A stretch of 7,814 nucleotides of DNA from Candidatus Sodaliphilus fimicaballi (lineage in GTDB: Bacteria > Bacteroidota > Bacteroidia > Bacteroidales > Muribaculaceae): assembly GCA_018065165.1 (NCBI GenBank), contig JAGHTV010000392.1, positions 1 through 7,814 of the forward strand, given 5' to 3'. Of this stretch, positions 1 to 6,400 are shown piece after piece. Under the pieces are notes generated by a model. The model was not told the origin of the DNA. It searched no databases and saw only the letters and a program-made list of their open reading frames with translations. Numbering within the stretch: position 1 is the stretch's first letter; each line of letters begins with the position of its first letter. A program made the position numbers and the translations under genes.

Positions 1-46
1 ACAAAACAATTAAGCAGTCCTTGTACTCAATAGACATTTTTCAGAC

Positions 47-61
47 TTGCCCCAAGGGCAA
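47..61. repeat. Short-loop hairpin, TTGCCC/GGGCAA
   Basis: This is a perfect 6-bp inverted repeat with a 3-base loop (CAA). No T-tract follows on the + strand, so it is not a classical terminator in that direction. A smaller GGC-GAA-GCC hairpin at 66-74 and a CCCC/GGGG inverted repeat around 85-94 follow closely. Confidence 0.55.
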
Positions 62-134
62 TACAGGCGAAGCCATACTGCTCTCCCCGTGGGGGTCTAA
101 AGCAACAACCAAGAGAAATATAATTAATGTTGTA

Positions 135-149
135 GCGTCCTCCAGACGC
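135..149. repeat. Short hairpin, GCGTC/GACGC
   Basis: Perfect 5-bp GC-rich arms are separated by a 5-base loop (CTCCA) within otherwise AT-rich DNA. Function is unknown. It belongs to the group of compact inverted repeats in this intergenic region. Confidence 0.4.
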
Positions 150-170
150 ATATACCATGTACATTCCATT

Positions 171-201
171 CCTCGCACGCCGCTTCGCTCGGCGTACGAG
201 G
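171..201. repeat. Strong GC-rich stem-loop
   Basis: Arms CCTCGcACGCCG (171-182) and CGGCGTaCGAGG (190-201) form 11 base pairs with a single C/A mismatch around a 7-base loop (CTTCGCT). It is the most stable-looking structure in the upstream region. The sequence after it is TTATCAATT, not a T-run. It could be a terminator of an upstream unit, an mRNA-stabilising element or a dispersed palindromic repeat. The sequence does not decide between these. Confidence 0.55.
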
Positions 202-207
202 TTATCA

Positions 208-238
208 ATTGTATTGTCCTGCGGACAAAATACTTTTG
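208..238 (+). promoter_or_regulatory. Distal promoter candidate for the macroglobulin gene
   Basis: A perfect Bacteroidetes -7 box, TACTTTTG (231-238, pattern TAnnTTTG), lies 19 bases after ATTG (208-211), a 3-of-4 match to the -33 TTTG element. The spacer contains a perfect hairpin/palindrome, TTGTCC-TGC-GGACAA (214-228), which would be well placed for a DNA-binding regulator. It would give a leader of roughly 120 bases before the ATG at 369. Confidence 0.4.
214..228. repeat. Palindrome inside promoter spacer, TTGTCC/GGACAA
   Basis: This is a perfect 6-bp inverted repeat with a TGC loop. It sits entirely between the -33-like and -7 boxes of the distal promoter candidate, so it is either an operator or one more of the local short-loop hairpins. 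Both readings are inference from position. Confidence 0.45.
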
Positions 239-247
239 CCCTATAAT

Positions 248-278
248 TTTGTTTTTTCAACAAATTGATTTAACTTTG
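248..278 (+). promoter_or_regulatory. Proximal promoter of the macroglobulin gene
   Basis: TTTG (248-251), a 19-base spacer and TAACTTTG (271-278) match the established Bacteroidetes primary sigma-factor consensus (TTTG, 19-21 bases, TAnnTTTG) at every fixed position. Transcription would start near 283-287, leaving an AT-rich leader of about 85 bases before the ATG at 369. It is the best-matching promoter for this gene. Another -7-like box (TAATTTTG, 244-251) overlaps it but has no -33 partner. Confidence 0.6.
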
Positions 279-368
279 TAGGTTATACATAGTCTAACAA
301 AAAGACATGTATTTTGTGTACTATAACTACCCTGTCAAGAAACAATAAATAACATAATTGTAACCGTT

Positions 369-3300
369 ATGCGTAAGATATCTATAACTCTAATATTTTG
401 TAGCATCATGAGTTGGTTCTCATTTTTCTCACATGCGGAGAAGAAGATAGACTTCAACTATCCGCAAGATGTATCTAAGACAGCTCTTGCCGACCTGCAG
501 TCGGCTCTCAAGACGGGCGACGGCGAACTCACCGTCGACGCCCTGATACGCTATTCAATAGCCCAGAGCGGCATCAGCGAGGATAACCTCAAGGACATCA
601 TCGACCGCATCGAGGCTACTATCAAGAAAGAAAAACGCCCCGAAATCAAGGCGCTGCTCTACTACTTTGAGGCACGCGTCTTTGAGGAGTATATGCGTAA
701 CGGCAATGTGCGCGAGGCCAAGGATGTAGAAGGCAAGCTCCCCAGCAAGGACTACAGCGAGTGGACTACGATGCAGTTCAAGGAGAAGATTGACGAACTG
801 CTCATGCTCTCAGTTGCCGACCGTGCCGCCCTTGAAGCAGTCAAGGTAACCGACCTACCCAATATCATCAAATGCAACGAGCTGGGTGCTACCTATGTAC
901 CCAACTTGTACTTGTTCCTCGCAGGAAAAGTAATAGGTAAGGGCAACGGTTCACTCGTGGAATACTACATGCAGAGTGCCAAGGCTGCAAGCGTACCAGC
1001 ATATCTGTATGCAGTTGACCACTACAACAATTATAAGCGCAAAGAGGTATATGAGCAATACCGCGACAACGAGCACTGCGGCATATTGCTTCCCGACTGG
1101 GCAAGCAGCAAGGAAGACTACGCGAAGTTGAAGGACTACCTGGCACGCTTCCCCAAGGGCGTATATGCTCCTAACCCGCAGAACACCACAAACCGCTTGG
1201 AGTCAATGCATGTTAACCTCACAGTACCACGACGCATCACCAAGGGCGAAACTGCCGAGGTAAAAGTGAGATACAACAACGTGAATCACATGACCATGAA
1301 CGTGTATCGCGTGCCCGACAGCGAGATAGGCAACAGCAGTTACTCATACTCGCTCAGCCACTTGGAGAAGGTGCAAACCATCAATCTGGACTTCGAAGGT
1401 ACTGTCCCCTTTGACGGCGAGAAAGAGGCCGAAGTCAAGGGACTTGACTATGGCAAGTATGTCATAATACCGTCATATATGGCCGACGGCAAAGAACAGA
1501 TTGACGAGAACATCAACTGGCGCGACGACCTCACCGTGAGCGACATCGCGATTTTCACACTCACACAGAGCGACAAGCAGAACAAGGCGTTTGTAGTCAA
1601 CCCCATAACCGGTGCTCCTATGGCAGGCGTGGAGGTATCGATGGACTACAAGTATGACAACATCCACATCAAGGCTACTACCGACAAGGGCGGCATGGTG
1701 GTCATCCCCAGCAACATTGAGCGCTGCGAGATTAAGGCAGTAAAGGGCACCGACAAGTATGCCGAAGCATTGAGCTACTATCGTGACAATTTCGCAAGTG
1801 GTATAAGCAACACTGTCGACATCTTCACCGACCTGGCAATATACCGCCCGGGCGAGAAGGTGAAGTGGGCAATGGTAGCTTACTACACTGGCGACAACTC
1901 GCGCGAGCTGCAACCCAATTCCATGTTCAAGGTTAAGTTCAGCGACACAAATGGCAAGGAGATAACAACTGCTCAAGTAACTACCGACGAGTTTGGCCGT
2001 GCTGAGGGTACATTTGACGTCCCCACCGACCGTCTCAACGGCAGTTTCAAGATTGAAGTGAGCAAGGCAACTGACGTTCGCGGCAACGCACTGGGCTACA
2101 AGCGTATCAACGTGAGCGAGTACAAGACTCCCACATTCGACATTACCTATACAACCCAGCGCAGCGCCTTCGTTGCCAAGGAACCCGTAGTGATTGAAGG
2201 CACAGCTAAGACCTACTCAGGCCTGCCCGTGGCAGGCAGTGAGGTGAAAGTGGCCCTCTACAAGAACGAGTGGTCATGGAACTGGCGCCACTATATGCCC
2301 CGCTACAAGGGCGATGTGCTCAAGGACACCACAGTTGTTACCGATGCTCAGGGCAACTTCAGGCTTGAGTTCCCCGCCGAACTGTTTGCAGAAAACCGTG
2401 GCTCAAGCAAGTACTACTGGTGTCGCAACAACTACAGCGTCGAGGTTAAGTGTACCAACGCTGCCGGTGAGACTCACGAGGCTACCAAGTCGTTCATCGT
2501 GGGCAACCGTCGTGGCATAGAGATGACCGGCGAAGCAACATTCCTCAACGACAAGGAATACAAGATTCCCATCACGTACAACACCACAAGCGAGACCGAA
2601 ACGAGCGTGGTATGTACCTACGAACTTATCAACAATGAGACAAAAGAGACCGTAAAAACCGGCAACTTTGACACTGCCGATCCCAAGGTTGATTTCACAG
2701 CCGTTCCCTCGGGCGAATACACACTCAAGGCCCACATCCTCGCTGCCGACAAGAACGAAGAGGATGCCGACGCCGAGATGTTCCTGACGCTGTGGCGCAC
2801 TGCCGACAAGCAGGCTCCCGTCAAAGACTGCGCTCTGTGGGTACCCAAGACCAGCATCAAGGCCGATGCTAACGGCAAGGCATCGTTCCTCGTGGGCACA
2901 TCAACCCCCGAGGCACACATCTATATGGTGGTTTCAAGCCACAAGGGTGTGGAGCACAGCGAATGGCTGCACTACACCGCTCCTGGCATGCACACTGTGA
3001 ATGTCACCGTTCCCGAGCGCGACGAGGAGGCACTCAACATTACCCTGCACACTTACTACAAGAGGGAAGAAATCAGCAAGTCGGTATATGTATCTTGCGA
3101 GGCTCGTGAGCGTAGCATAAAGATGGAGGCAACTTCGTTCCGCGACAAACTCGTACCCGGCACTCCCGAGCGCTGGACATTCAAGGTAACCGACAAGCAG
3201 GGCAAGCCCGTTAACTCAGCAGTTATGCTCGAGATGTTTGACAAGGCTCTCAACACTCTTGCCAACAACACTTGGCACTTCAACCCCTACTGGAGCCGCA

Positions 3301-5882
3301 GCAATAAGTTCAACATTAGCGGACAACACTTGACATACAGATCCGTGTTATCACAAGACTGGCAACGTACTGGAAAACAGACAGCAACCATCGAGTACCC
3401 AAACCTCTATATGTACAACCAGAGTTTGTTCGGTTATTTGGGCCGTGCCAACGTGATGTATAAGGCAGCAGGCGGCGTTCGCCCAATGATGGTAGAGTCT
3501 ATGGCAATAGTTGAGGAGAAAGCCCCCGTTAATGGCGACATGTTGCAAGAGGTTGTAGTAAAAGGATATCAAAAGGTTAATAAACGCTTAATTAATAGCA
3601 ATGATGATACCGAGGCAGCACTGGGCGAAGTACAGATGCGCATGGCCGACGTGAAGACCGCTCTGTGGCAACCCATGCTCACTACCAACGAGCAGGGCGA
3701 ACTGGTAGTGGAATTTGACGCTCCACAGTTCAACACCACTTGGATTGTGCAGGGTATCACTTGGGACAAGGAACTGTACAGTTCTCGTTTCAACCGCGAG
3801 GTACTCACTCAAAAGGAAGTGATGGTTAAGGCAAGTCTGCCCCGCTTCGTGCGTACAGGCGATAAGGCCACCCTCACTGCAAGCGTGATGAACGCTACCG
3901 ACGAGCTGCGTCAGGCCAAGGCCATTATCGAGCTCTTTGACCCACGCACTGGCACCGTTGTAGCAACCCGGGAGTTCAACGAGCAACTGCAACCCAGTGG
4001 CACCAACGCAGTGTCAATCGACTGGGATGTGCCCGAGTCGATGGCATTCGTGGGCTTCCGCATCAAGGCTGCCAGCGGCAAGCACAGCGACGGCGAGCAG
4101 GTGATGATTCCCGTGCTTGCAAGCACTCAACCCATCATCGAGACTCAGCCCTTCTACATCGAGCAAAACGAGCACAACCACAGCGTTTCAGTGCCCAGCA
4201 ATGCTCGTGACGCACGCGTGACACTCGAGTACTGCGACAACCCCACATGGTACTGCGTCACTGCCCTGCCCTCAATATTTGACGAGAACTACAAGATTAG
4301 TACCCGTGCCGCACACACCCTGTTCACCATCGATGTGGCTCAAGGCATCGCCGGCGCTAATCCCAAGATTAAGGAGGCCGTTGACCACTGGAACGCTAAC
4401 CCGCAGGACAGCGTGCTCGTGTCAATGCTCGCCAAGAACAGCGACCTCAAGATAGGTAATCTGCTGGCTTCGCCCTGGCTCAATGAGAGCGACCGCCAGA
4501 CGCTGCGCATGTCGCGCATTGGCGACCTCATGGACAAGGAGAAGATGGCCGCCGAGCGTAAGAAGGTAGTTGACGCTCTACTTGATAACCAGAACGCCGA
4601 CGGTGGCTGGTGCTGGTTCAAGCATCCCGGTGCCGTGTCGAGCCTCTACACCACTCACGAGGTGCTCGAGATGATAGGCGAAATCAAGCACCTGGGCTAC
4701 CTGCCCGCATGCGACGACCTCGACAAGGCAGTTAAGCGTGCCCTCAACTGGTATGACAAGGAGCAAGTGCGCATCTACAACGAGCGCAAGAAATATGACA
4801 AGAGCTACAGCGGCTTCAGCGACTTCGTCTATGTGCGCACCCTGTTTAAGGATGTACCCATGAGCACTGCAGCAAAGAGTCTGTTCAACAACGCCCTCAA
4901 GGCTATGAAGAAAGACTGGAGCAAGGGTCTGTCACTGTCGAGCAAGGCATACTTCGCCCTCACAATGGAGCGTAACGGCGACCACAAGACCGCTGCTGCC
5001 ATCACCGAGAGCATACGCCAGTTCAGCATCACCAAACCCGAACTTGGCACATATTGGGACAACCTGCAGAGCGGCTGGCGCTACTTCGACAAGGTGGCAG
5101 TTACAGCAACCATCCTGCAGGCCCTCAACGAGGTTGACCACCGCACTGCCGAAATCGACGGCGTGCGCAAGTGGATGCTCTTGATGAAGCAAACCAACGA
5201 CTGGGGTTCAAGCAGTCTCGCAGCCGACGCAGTTTACAGCCTGCTCTCTACCGGCACCGACTGGTTGCAACCCGCAAGTCAGGTAAGCATCACCGTCGAT
5301 GGCAAGGCTCTCGACATTGCCGATGCCGAGAAGTATCTGGGCTATGTGCGTCGCACCATCAACGCCGCTCCTGGAGCCGTTATCAACATCAACCGCGATG
5401 GCACATCACCCGCATGGGGTGCTATCTACAACCAGTTCAAGGCCGAGATGAGCGAGACACCGCAGGTGGCAATCGACGAGCTGTCAATCAACAAGGAATA
5501 CTACGTATATGGCACCGACGGCAAGCTTGTTGCCGCAACTGCTCTCAAGGTGGGCGACAAGGTGCAGGTGCGCACCGTAATCAAGTGCAACCGCGACCTT
5601 GACTTCGTTACCGTAGTCGATGAGCGTGCATCATGCTTCGAGCCCGTTGACCAGATCTCAGGCTACCGTTATGCCGACGGCACATACTACTACCTCGAGA
5701 CCAAGGACAGCAAGACCAACGCGTTCTACACCAGCCTACTGAAGGGAACCCACACCATCAGCTACGATGTATATGTAACCGCCCCCGGCAAGTACAACGC
5801 AGGCGTCGCCTCGGCCCAGTGCCAATACGCACCCCAAATCGCCGCCCACAGCGCCGGCACCACCCTCACAATCGAGAAATAA
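369..5882 (+). CDS. Alpha-2-macroglobulin family protein, thioester-less, exported
   Basis: This 1837-aa protein has a Sec signal peptide (residues 1-23, probable cut after SHA). No lipobox is seen, because Cys11 follows L-I-F. Domains in order: helical N-terminal region about 30-265; first macroglobulin/Ig-like domains about 278-485; MG2 with the hallmark DLAIYRPGE at 488-496; MG3 from about 582; further MG domains to about 900; bait-region-type domain from about 905; a variable stretch about 968-1095 containing LQEVVVKGY (1059-1067); A2M domain from about 1095 (ALWQP at 1098-1102); alpha/alpha-toroid thioester-type domain about 1300-1600 with DGGWCWF (1411-1417); C-terminal MG10-like domain about 1700-1837. 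At the thioester site the CxEQ motif is replaced by KISTRAAH (1309-1316), so covalent protease trapping is unlikely. In the family, such proteins entrap or sense proteases in the periplasm or at the surface. The pbpC gene that often accompanies bacterial family members is not in the window. The family call is firm; the exact role is inferred. Confidence 0.93.
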   Translation: MRKISITLIFCSIMSWFSFFSHAEKKIDFNYPQDVSKTALADLQSALKTGDGELTVDALIRYSIAQSGISEDNLKDIIDRIEATIKKEKRPEIKALLYYFEARVFEEYMRNGNVREAKDVEGKLPSKDYSEWTTMQFKEKIDELLMLSVADRAALEAVKVTDLPNIIKCNELGATYVPNLYLFLAGKVIGKGNGSLVEYYMQSAKAASVPAYLYAVDHYNNYKRKEVYEQYRDNEHCGILLPDWASSKEDYAKLKDYLARFPKGVYAPNPQNTTNRLESMHVNLTVPRRITKGETAEVKVRYNNVNHMTMNVYRVPDSEIGNSSYSYSLSHLEKVQTINLDFEGTVPFDGEKEAEVKGLDYGKYVIIPSYMADGKEQIDENINWRDDLTVSDIAIFTLTQSDKQNKAFVVNPITGAPMAGVEVSMDYKYDNIHIKATTDKGGMVVIPSNIERCEIKAVKGTDKYAEALSYYRDNFASGISNTVDIFTDLAIYRPGEKVKWAMVAYYTGDNSRELQPNSMFKVKFSDTNGKEITTAQVTTDEFGRAEGTFDVPTDRLNGSFKIEVSKATDVRGNALGYKRINVSEYKTPTFDITYTTQRSAFVAKEPVVIEGTAKTYSGLPVAGSEVKVALYKNEWSWNWRHYMPRYKGDVLKDTTVVTDAQGNFRLEFPAELFAENRGSSKYYWCRNNYSVEVKCTNAAGETHEATKSFIVGNRRGIEMTGEATFLNDKEYKIPITYNTTSETETSVVCTYELINNETKETVKTGNFDTADPKVDFTAVPSGEYTLKAHILAADKNEEDADAEMFLTLWRTADKQAPVKDCALWVPKTSIKADANGKASFLVGTSTPEAHIYMVVSSHKGVEHSEWLHYTAPGMHTVNVTVPERDEEALNITLHTYYKREEISKSVYVSCEARERSIKMEATSFRDKLVPGTPERWTFKVTDKQGKPVNSAVMLEMFDKALNTLANNTWHFNPYWSRSNKFNISGQHLTYRSVLSQDWQRTGKQTATIEYPNLYMYNQSLFGYLGRANVMYKAAGGVRPMMVESMAIVEEKAPVNGDMLQEVVVKGYQKVNKRLINSNDDTEAALGEVQMRMADVKTALWQPMLTTNEQGELVVEFDAPQFNTTWIVQGITWDKELYSSRFNREVLTQKEVMVKASLPRFVRTGDKATLTASVMNATDELRQAKAIIELFDPRTGTVVATREFNEQLQPSGTNAVSIDWDVPESMAFVGFRIKAASGKHSDGEQVMIPVLASTQPIIETQPFYIEQNEHNHSVSVPSNARDARVTLEYCDNPTWYCVTALPSIFDENYKISTRAAHTLFTIDVAQGIAGANPKIKEAVDHWNANPQDSVLVSMLAKNSDLKIGNLLASPWLNESDRQTLRMSRIGDLMDKEKMAAERKKVVDALLDNQNADGGWCWFKHPGAVSSLYTTHEVLEMIGEIKHLGYLPACDDLDKAVKRALNWYDKEQVRIYNERKKYDKSYSGFSDFVYVRTLFKDVPMSTAAKSLFNNALKAMKKDWSKGLSLSSKAYFALTMERNGDHKTAAAITESIRQFSITKPELGTYWDNLQSGWRYFDKVAVTATILQALNEVDHRTAEIDGVRKWMLLMKQTNDWGSSSLAADAVYSLLSTGTDWLQPASQVSITVDGKALDIADAEKYLGYVRRTINAAPGAVININRDGTSPAWGAIYNQFKAEMSETPQVAIDELSINKEYYVYGTDGKLVAATALKVGDKVQVRTVIKCNRDLDFVTVVDERASCFEPVDQISGYRYADGTYYYLETKDSKTNAFYTSLLKGTHTISYDVYVTAPGKYNAGVASAQCQYAPQIAAHSAGTTLTIEK

Positions 5883-5958
5883 CAAAGTTTCATATTTATA
5901 GTTGTTTGGTAAAAAGAAAATAATTTTATTGAATTTTTATTGCTGCGCAAAGAAAATG

Positions 5959-5973
5959 GCTTGCTCTGCAAGC
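5959..5973. repeat. Short-loop hairpin, GCTTGC/GCAAGC
   Basis: This is a perfect 6-bp inverted repeat with a TCT loop, flanked on both sides by AAAATG-type sequence. On the - strand the stem is followed by CATTTT, and on the + strand by AAAAT, so it is not a + strand terminator. It is the same style of tri-nucleotide-loop hairpin as at 47-61 and 214-228. Confidence 0.45.
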
Positions 5974-6009
5974 AAAATGGAATTACCTCATAAATATAGT
6001 AATGTTATT

Positions 6010-6031
6010 TTGTGGGCAGGCCCACAATTTT
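6010..6031 (+). terminator. Probable intrinsic terminator of the macroglobulin gene
   Basis: TTGTGGGC (6010-6017) and GCCCACAA (6020-6027) are a perfect 8-bp inverted repeat with an AG centre, in practice a 7-bp stem with a 4-base loop. TTTT (6028-6031) follows. It lies about 128 bases after the stop codon at 5882, further than usual, but no better stem plus T-tract occurs nearer. ATTTT also precedes the left arm, although the - strand version ends in only a short T-run. Confidence 0.5.
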
Positions 6032-6090
6032 AAGGGAGGTTCGCTGGTCGCGGCACGGGCTTTGCCCACTTACCGCTACTCACTCCCTTG
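6031..6090 (+). repeat. Nested GC-rich inverted repeat, possible structured RNA
   Basis: Three co-axial stems can be drawn. The outer stem pairs AAGGGAG (6032-6038) with CTCCCTT (6083-6089), plus a T-G wobble at 6031/6090. The middle stem pairs GGTcGCGG (6047-6053 with one mismatch) with CCGCtAC (6073-6079). The inner stem is GGGC-TTT-GCCC (6057-6067). Together they form one long interrupted hairpin of about 60 bases, with GC content well above its surroundings. It directly follows the terminator candidate. It could be a small RNA, the 3' end of the macroglobulin mRNA, or a dispersed palindromic repeat. No known RNA family is recognised. Confidence 0.4.
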
Positions 6091-6154
6091 AGCACGGTTC
6101 TTGGCGCTAGCCATACAAAATAAAAAGCTCATTTTCTTTTTTGTTCTATACCAA

Positions 6155-6180
6155 GCCCTGTAGCCACACATCTGCAGGGC
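6155..6180. repeat. Stem-loop, GCCCTGTAG/CTGCAGGGC
   Basis: A 9-bp stem (one G-T wobble at 6161/6174) surrounds an 8-base loop, CCACACAT. It is followed by ATAAATAG rather than a T-run, so evidence for a terminator is weak. It is preceded by T-rich sequence. Confidence 0.4.
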
Positions 6181-6242
6181 ATAAATAGTCCATTTTTCGT
6201 ATTTTTAGATAGATTTTACCGATTTATATATATAGGCAGTAG

Positions 6243-6277
6243 AAAACTCTGAAAACTTTTGCAGTTTTCAGAGTTTT
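6243..6277. promoter_or_regulatory. Four-half-site palindromic operator, probable TetR target
   Basis: AAAACTCTGAAAACT (6243-6257) and AGTTTTCAGAGTTTT (6263-6277) form a perfect 15-bp inverted repeat around TTTGC. Each arm contains the hexamer AAAACT (or its complement AGTTTT) twice, 9 bases apart, at 6243-6248, 6252-6257, 6263-6268 and 6272-6277. Such a layout suits two dimers of a TetR-type repressor, as is known for QacR. The -33 box of the tetR promoter lies at the centre of the palindrome and its -7 box begins 5 bases after it, so a bound protein should block transcription. The assignment to the downstream TetR protein rests on position. Confidence 0.65.
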
Positions 6278-6289
6278 ATGTTACTTTTG
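6258..6289 (+). promoter_or_regulatory. Promoter of the tetR-tolC operon
   Basis: TTTG (6258-6261), a 20-base spacer and TACTTTTG (6282-6289) match the Bacteroidetes TTTG / TAnnTTTG consensus exactly, at allowed spacing. Transcription would begin near 6293-6297, giving a leader of about 105 bases before the tetR ATG. The entire right arm of the operator lies in the spacer. Confidence 0.65.
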
Positions 6290-6303
6290 CACCGCTAAAA
6301 TGG

Positions 6304-6320
6304 AGAGATGTCTCTTTTTT
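6304..6320 (+). terminator. Weak hairpin plus T-run in the tetR leader
   Basis: AGAG-ATGT-CTCT (6304-6315) is a 4-bp stem followed immediately by T residues through 6320. It begins only about 10 bases after the predicted transcription start. The stem is short and low in stability, so an attenuator role is possible but poorly supported. Confidence 0.15.
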
Positions 6321-6345
6321 ACAATGCCATCTTTCCTGTAAAGCG

Positions 6346-6353
6346 TAATTTTG
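6346..6353 (+). promoter_or_regulatory. Second -7-like box in the tetR leader
   Basis: TAATTTTG matches TAnnTTTG perfectly, but no TTTG or TTG occurs 19-21 bases upstream. If used, it would give a leader of only about 40 bases and would escape the four-half-site operator. It is a weaker alternative to the promoter at 6258-6289. Confidence 0.2.
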
Positions 6354-6383
6354 CAGTCCTTTTCGCACTAGCGAGTGACTGCA
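6352..6383 (+). promoter_or_regulatory. Leader hairpin just before tetR
   Basis: TGCAGTC (6352-6358) pairs with GACTGCA (6377-6383). Inside, TCGC (6363-6366) pairs with GCGA (6371-6374) around the loop ACTA. An asymmetric internal loop separates the two stems. The structure ends 17 bases before the tetR ATG, so in mRNA it could affect translation initiation or stability. It could equally be a second protein-binding palindrome, as it partly overlaps the second -7-like box. Confidence 0.35.
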
Positions 6384-6400
6384 CAACATGAGAGAAAATA

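Larger units (their letters stand above)
1..368. other. Upstream intergenic region, no convincing gene
   Basis: No credible coding sequence is visible here. Two overlapping open frames, one per strand and 78 to 86 codons long, cover most of it, but their translations are low-complexity and unlike any family I recognise. They run straight through hairpins and promoter elements. The region is AT-rich and broken by short GC-rich inverted repeats, listed separately. Its right third carries two promoter candidates for the macroglobulin gene. The end of whatever gene lies to the left is not in the window. Confidence 0.7.
6308..6391 (+). other. Possible 27-codon upstream reading frame in tetR leader
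   Basis: An ATG at 6308 opens 27 codons (beginning MSLFYNAIF) that end at TGA 6389-6391. This TGA overlaps by ATGA a second, 6-codon frame (MRENNG, 6388-6408), which itself overlaps the tetR ATG at 6401. A purine-rich GGAG lies too close (2 bases) to the first ATG to be a normal ribosome site. It may be a leader peptide or chance, and nothing in the sequence proves translation. Confidence 0.15.
5883..6400. other. 518-bp intergenic region between macroglobulin and tetR
   Basis: No coding sequence is convincing here. The first 55 bases are AT-rich and plain. Then come, in order: small hairpins (TTGC-TGC-GCAA at 5940-5950, and 5959-5973), a terminator-like stem (6010-6031), a nested GC-rich fold (6031-6090), a 4-bp TGGC-GCTA-GCCA hairpin (6102-6113), a stem-loop (6155-6180), an AT-rich spacer, the operator/promoter block (6243-6289) and the tetR leader. 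The length and structural density are high for the space between two same-strand genes, and imply separate transcription units. Confidence 0.75.

Noticed and set aside
21..281. Open frames of 86 codons (+, 21-281) and 78 codons (-, 27-263) upstream of the macroglobulin gene
   Set aside because: The translations resemble no family. They run through hairpins and through both promoter candidates, and lack a recognisable start context, so they are probably chance frames in non-coding DNA.
369..437. Lipoprotein signal in the macroglobulin, using Cys11
   Set aside because: The residues before Cys11 are L-I-F, which do not fit the lipobox. The hydrophobic stretch continues past it to a normal signal peptidase I site after SHA at residue 23.
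1473..1976. 167-codon - strand frame opposite the MG2 region
   Set aside because: It is antisense to a well-supported domain containing DLAIYRPGE. Its composition (Val, Leu, His, Cys) is what reversed macroglobulin codons would give.
5171..5602. 143-codon + strand frame inside the macroglobulin gene
   Set aside because: It lies wholly within the 3' part of the large gene in another frame and is rich in Arg, His and Gln from shifted codons. The macroglobulin frame shows clear domain homology here.
6243..6277. The 15-bp inverted repeat as an intrinsic terminator
   Set aside because: The stem is AT-rich, no T-run follows the right arm beyond its own TTTT, and it coincides exactly with promoter elements. 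An operator role explains it better, although a secondary stop for read-through cannot be excluded.
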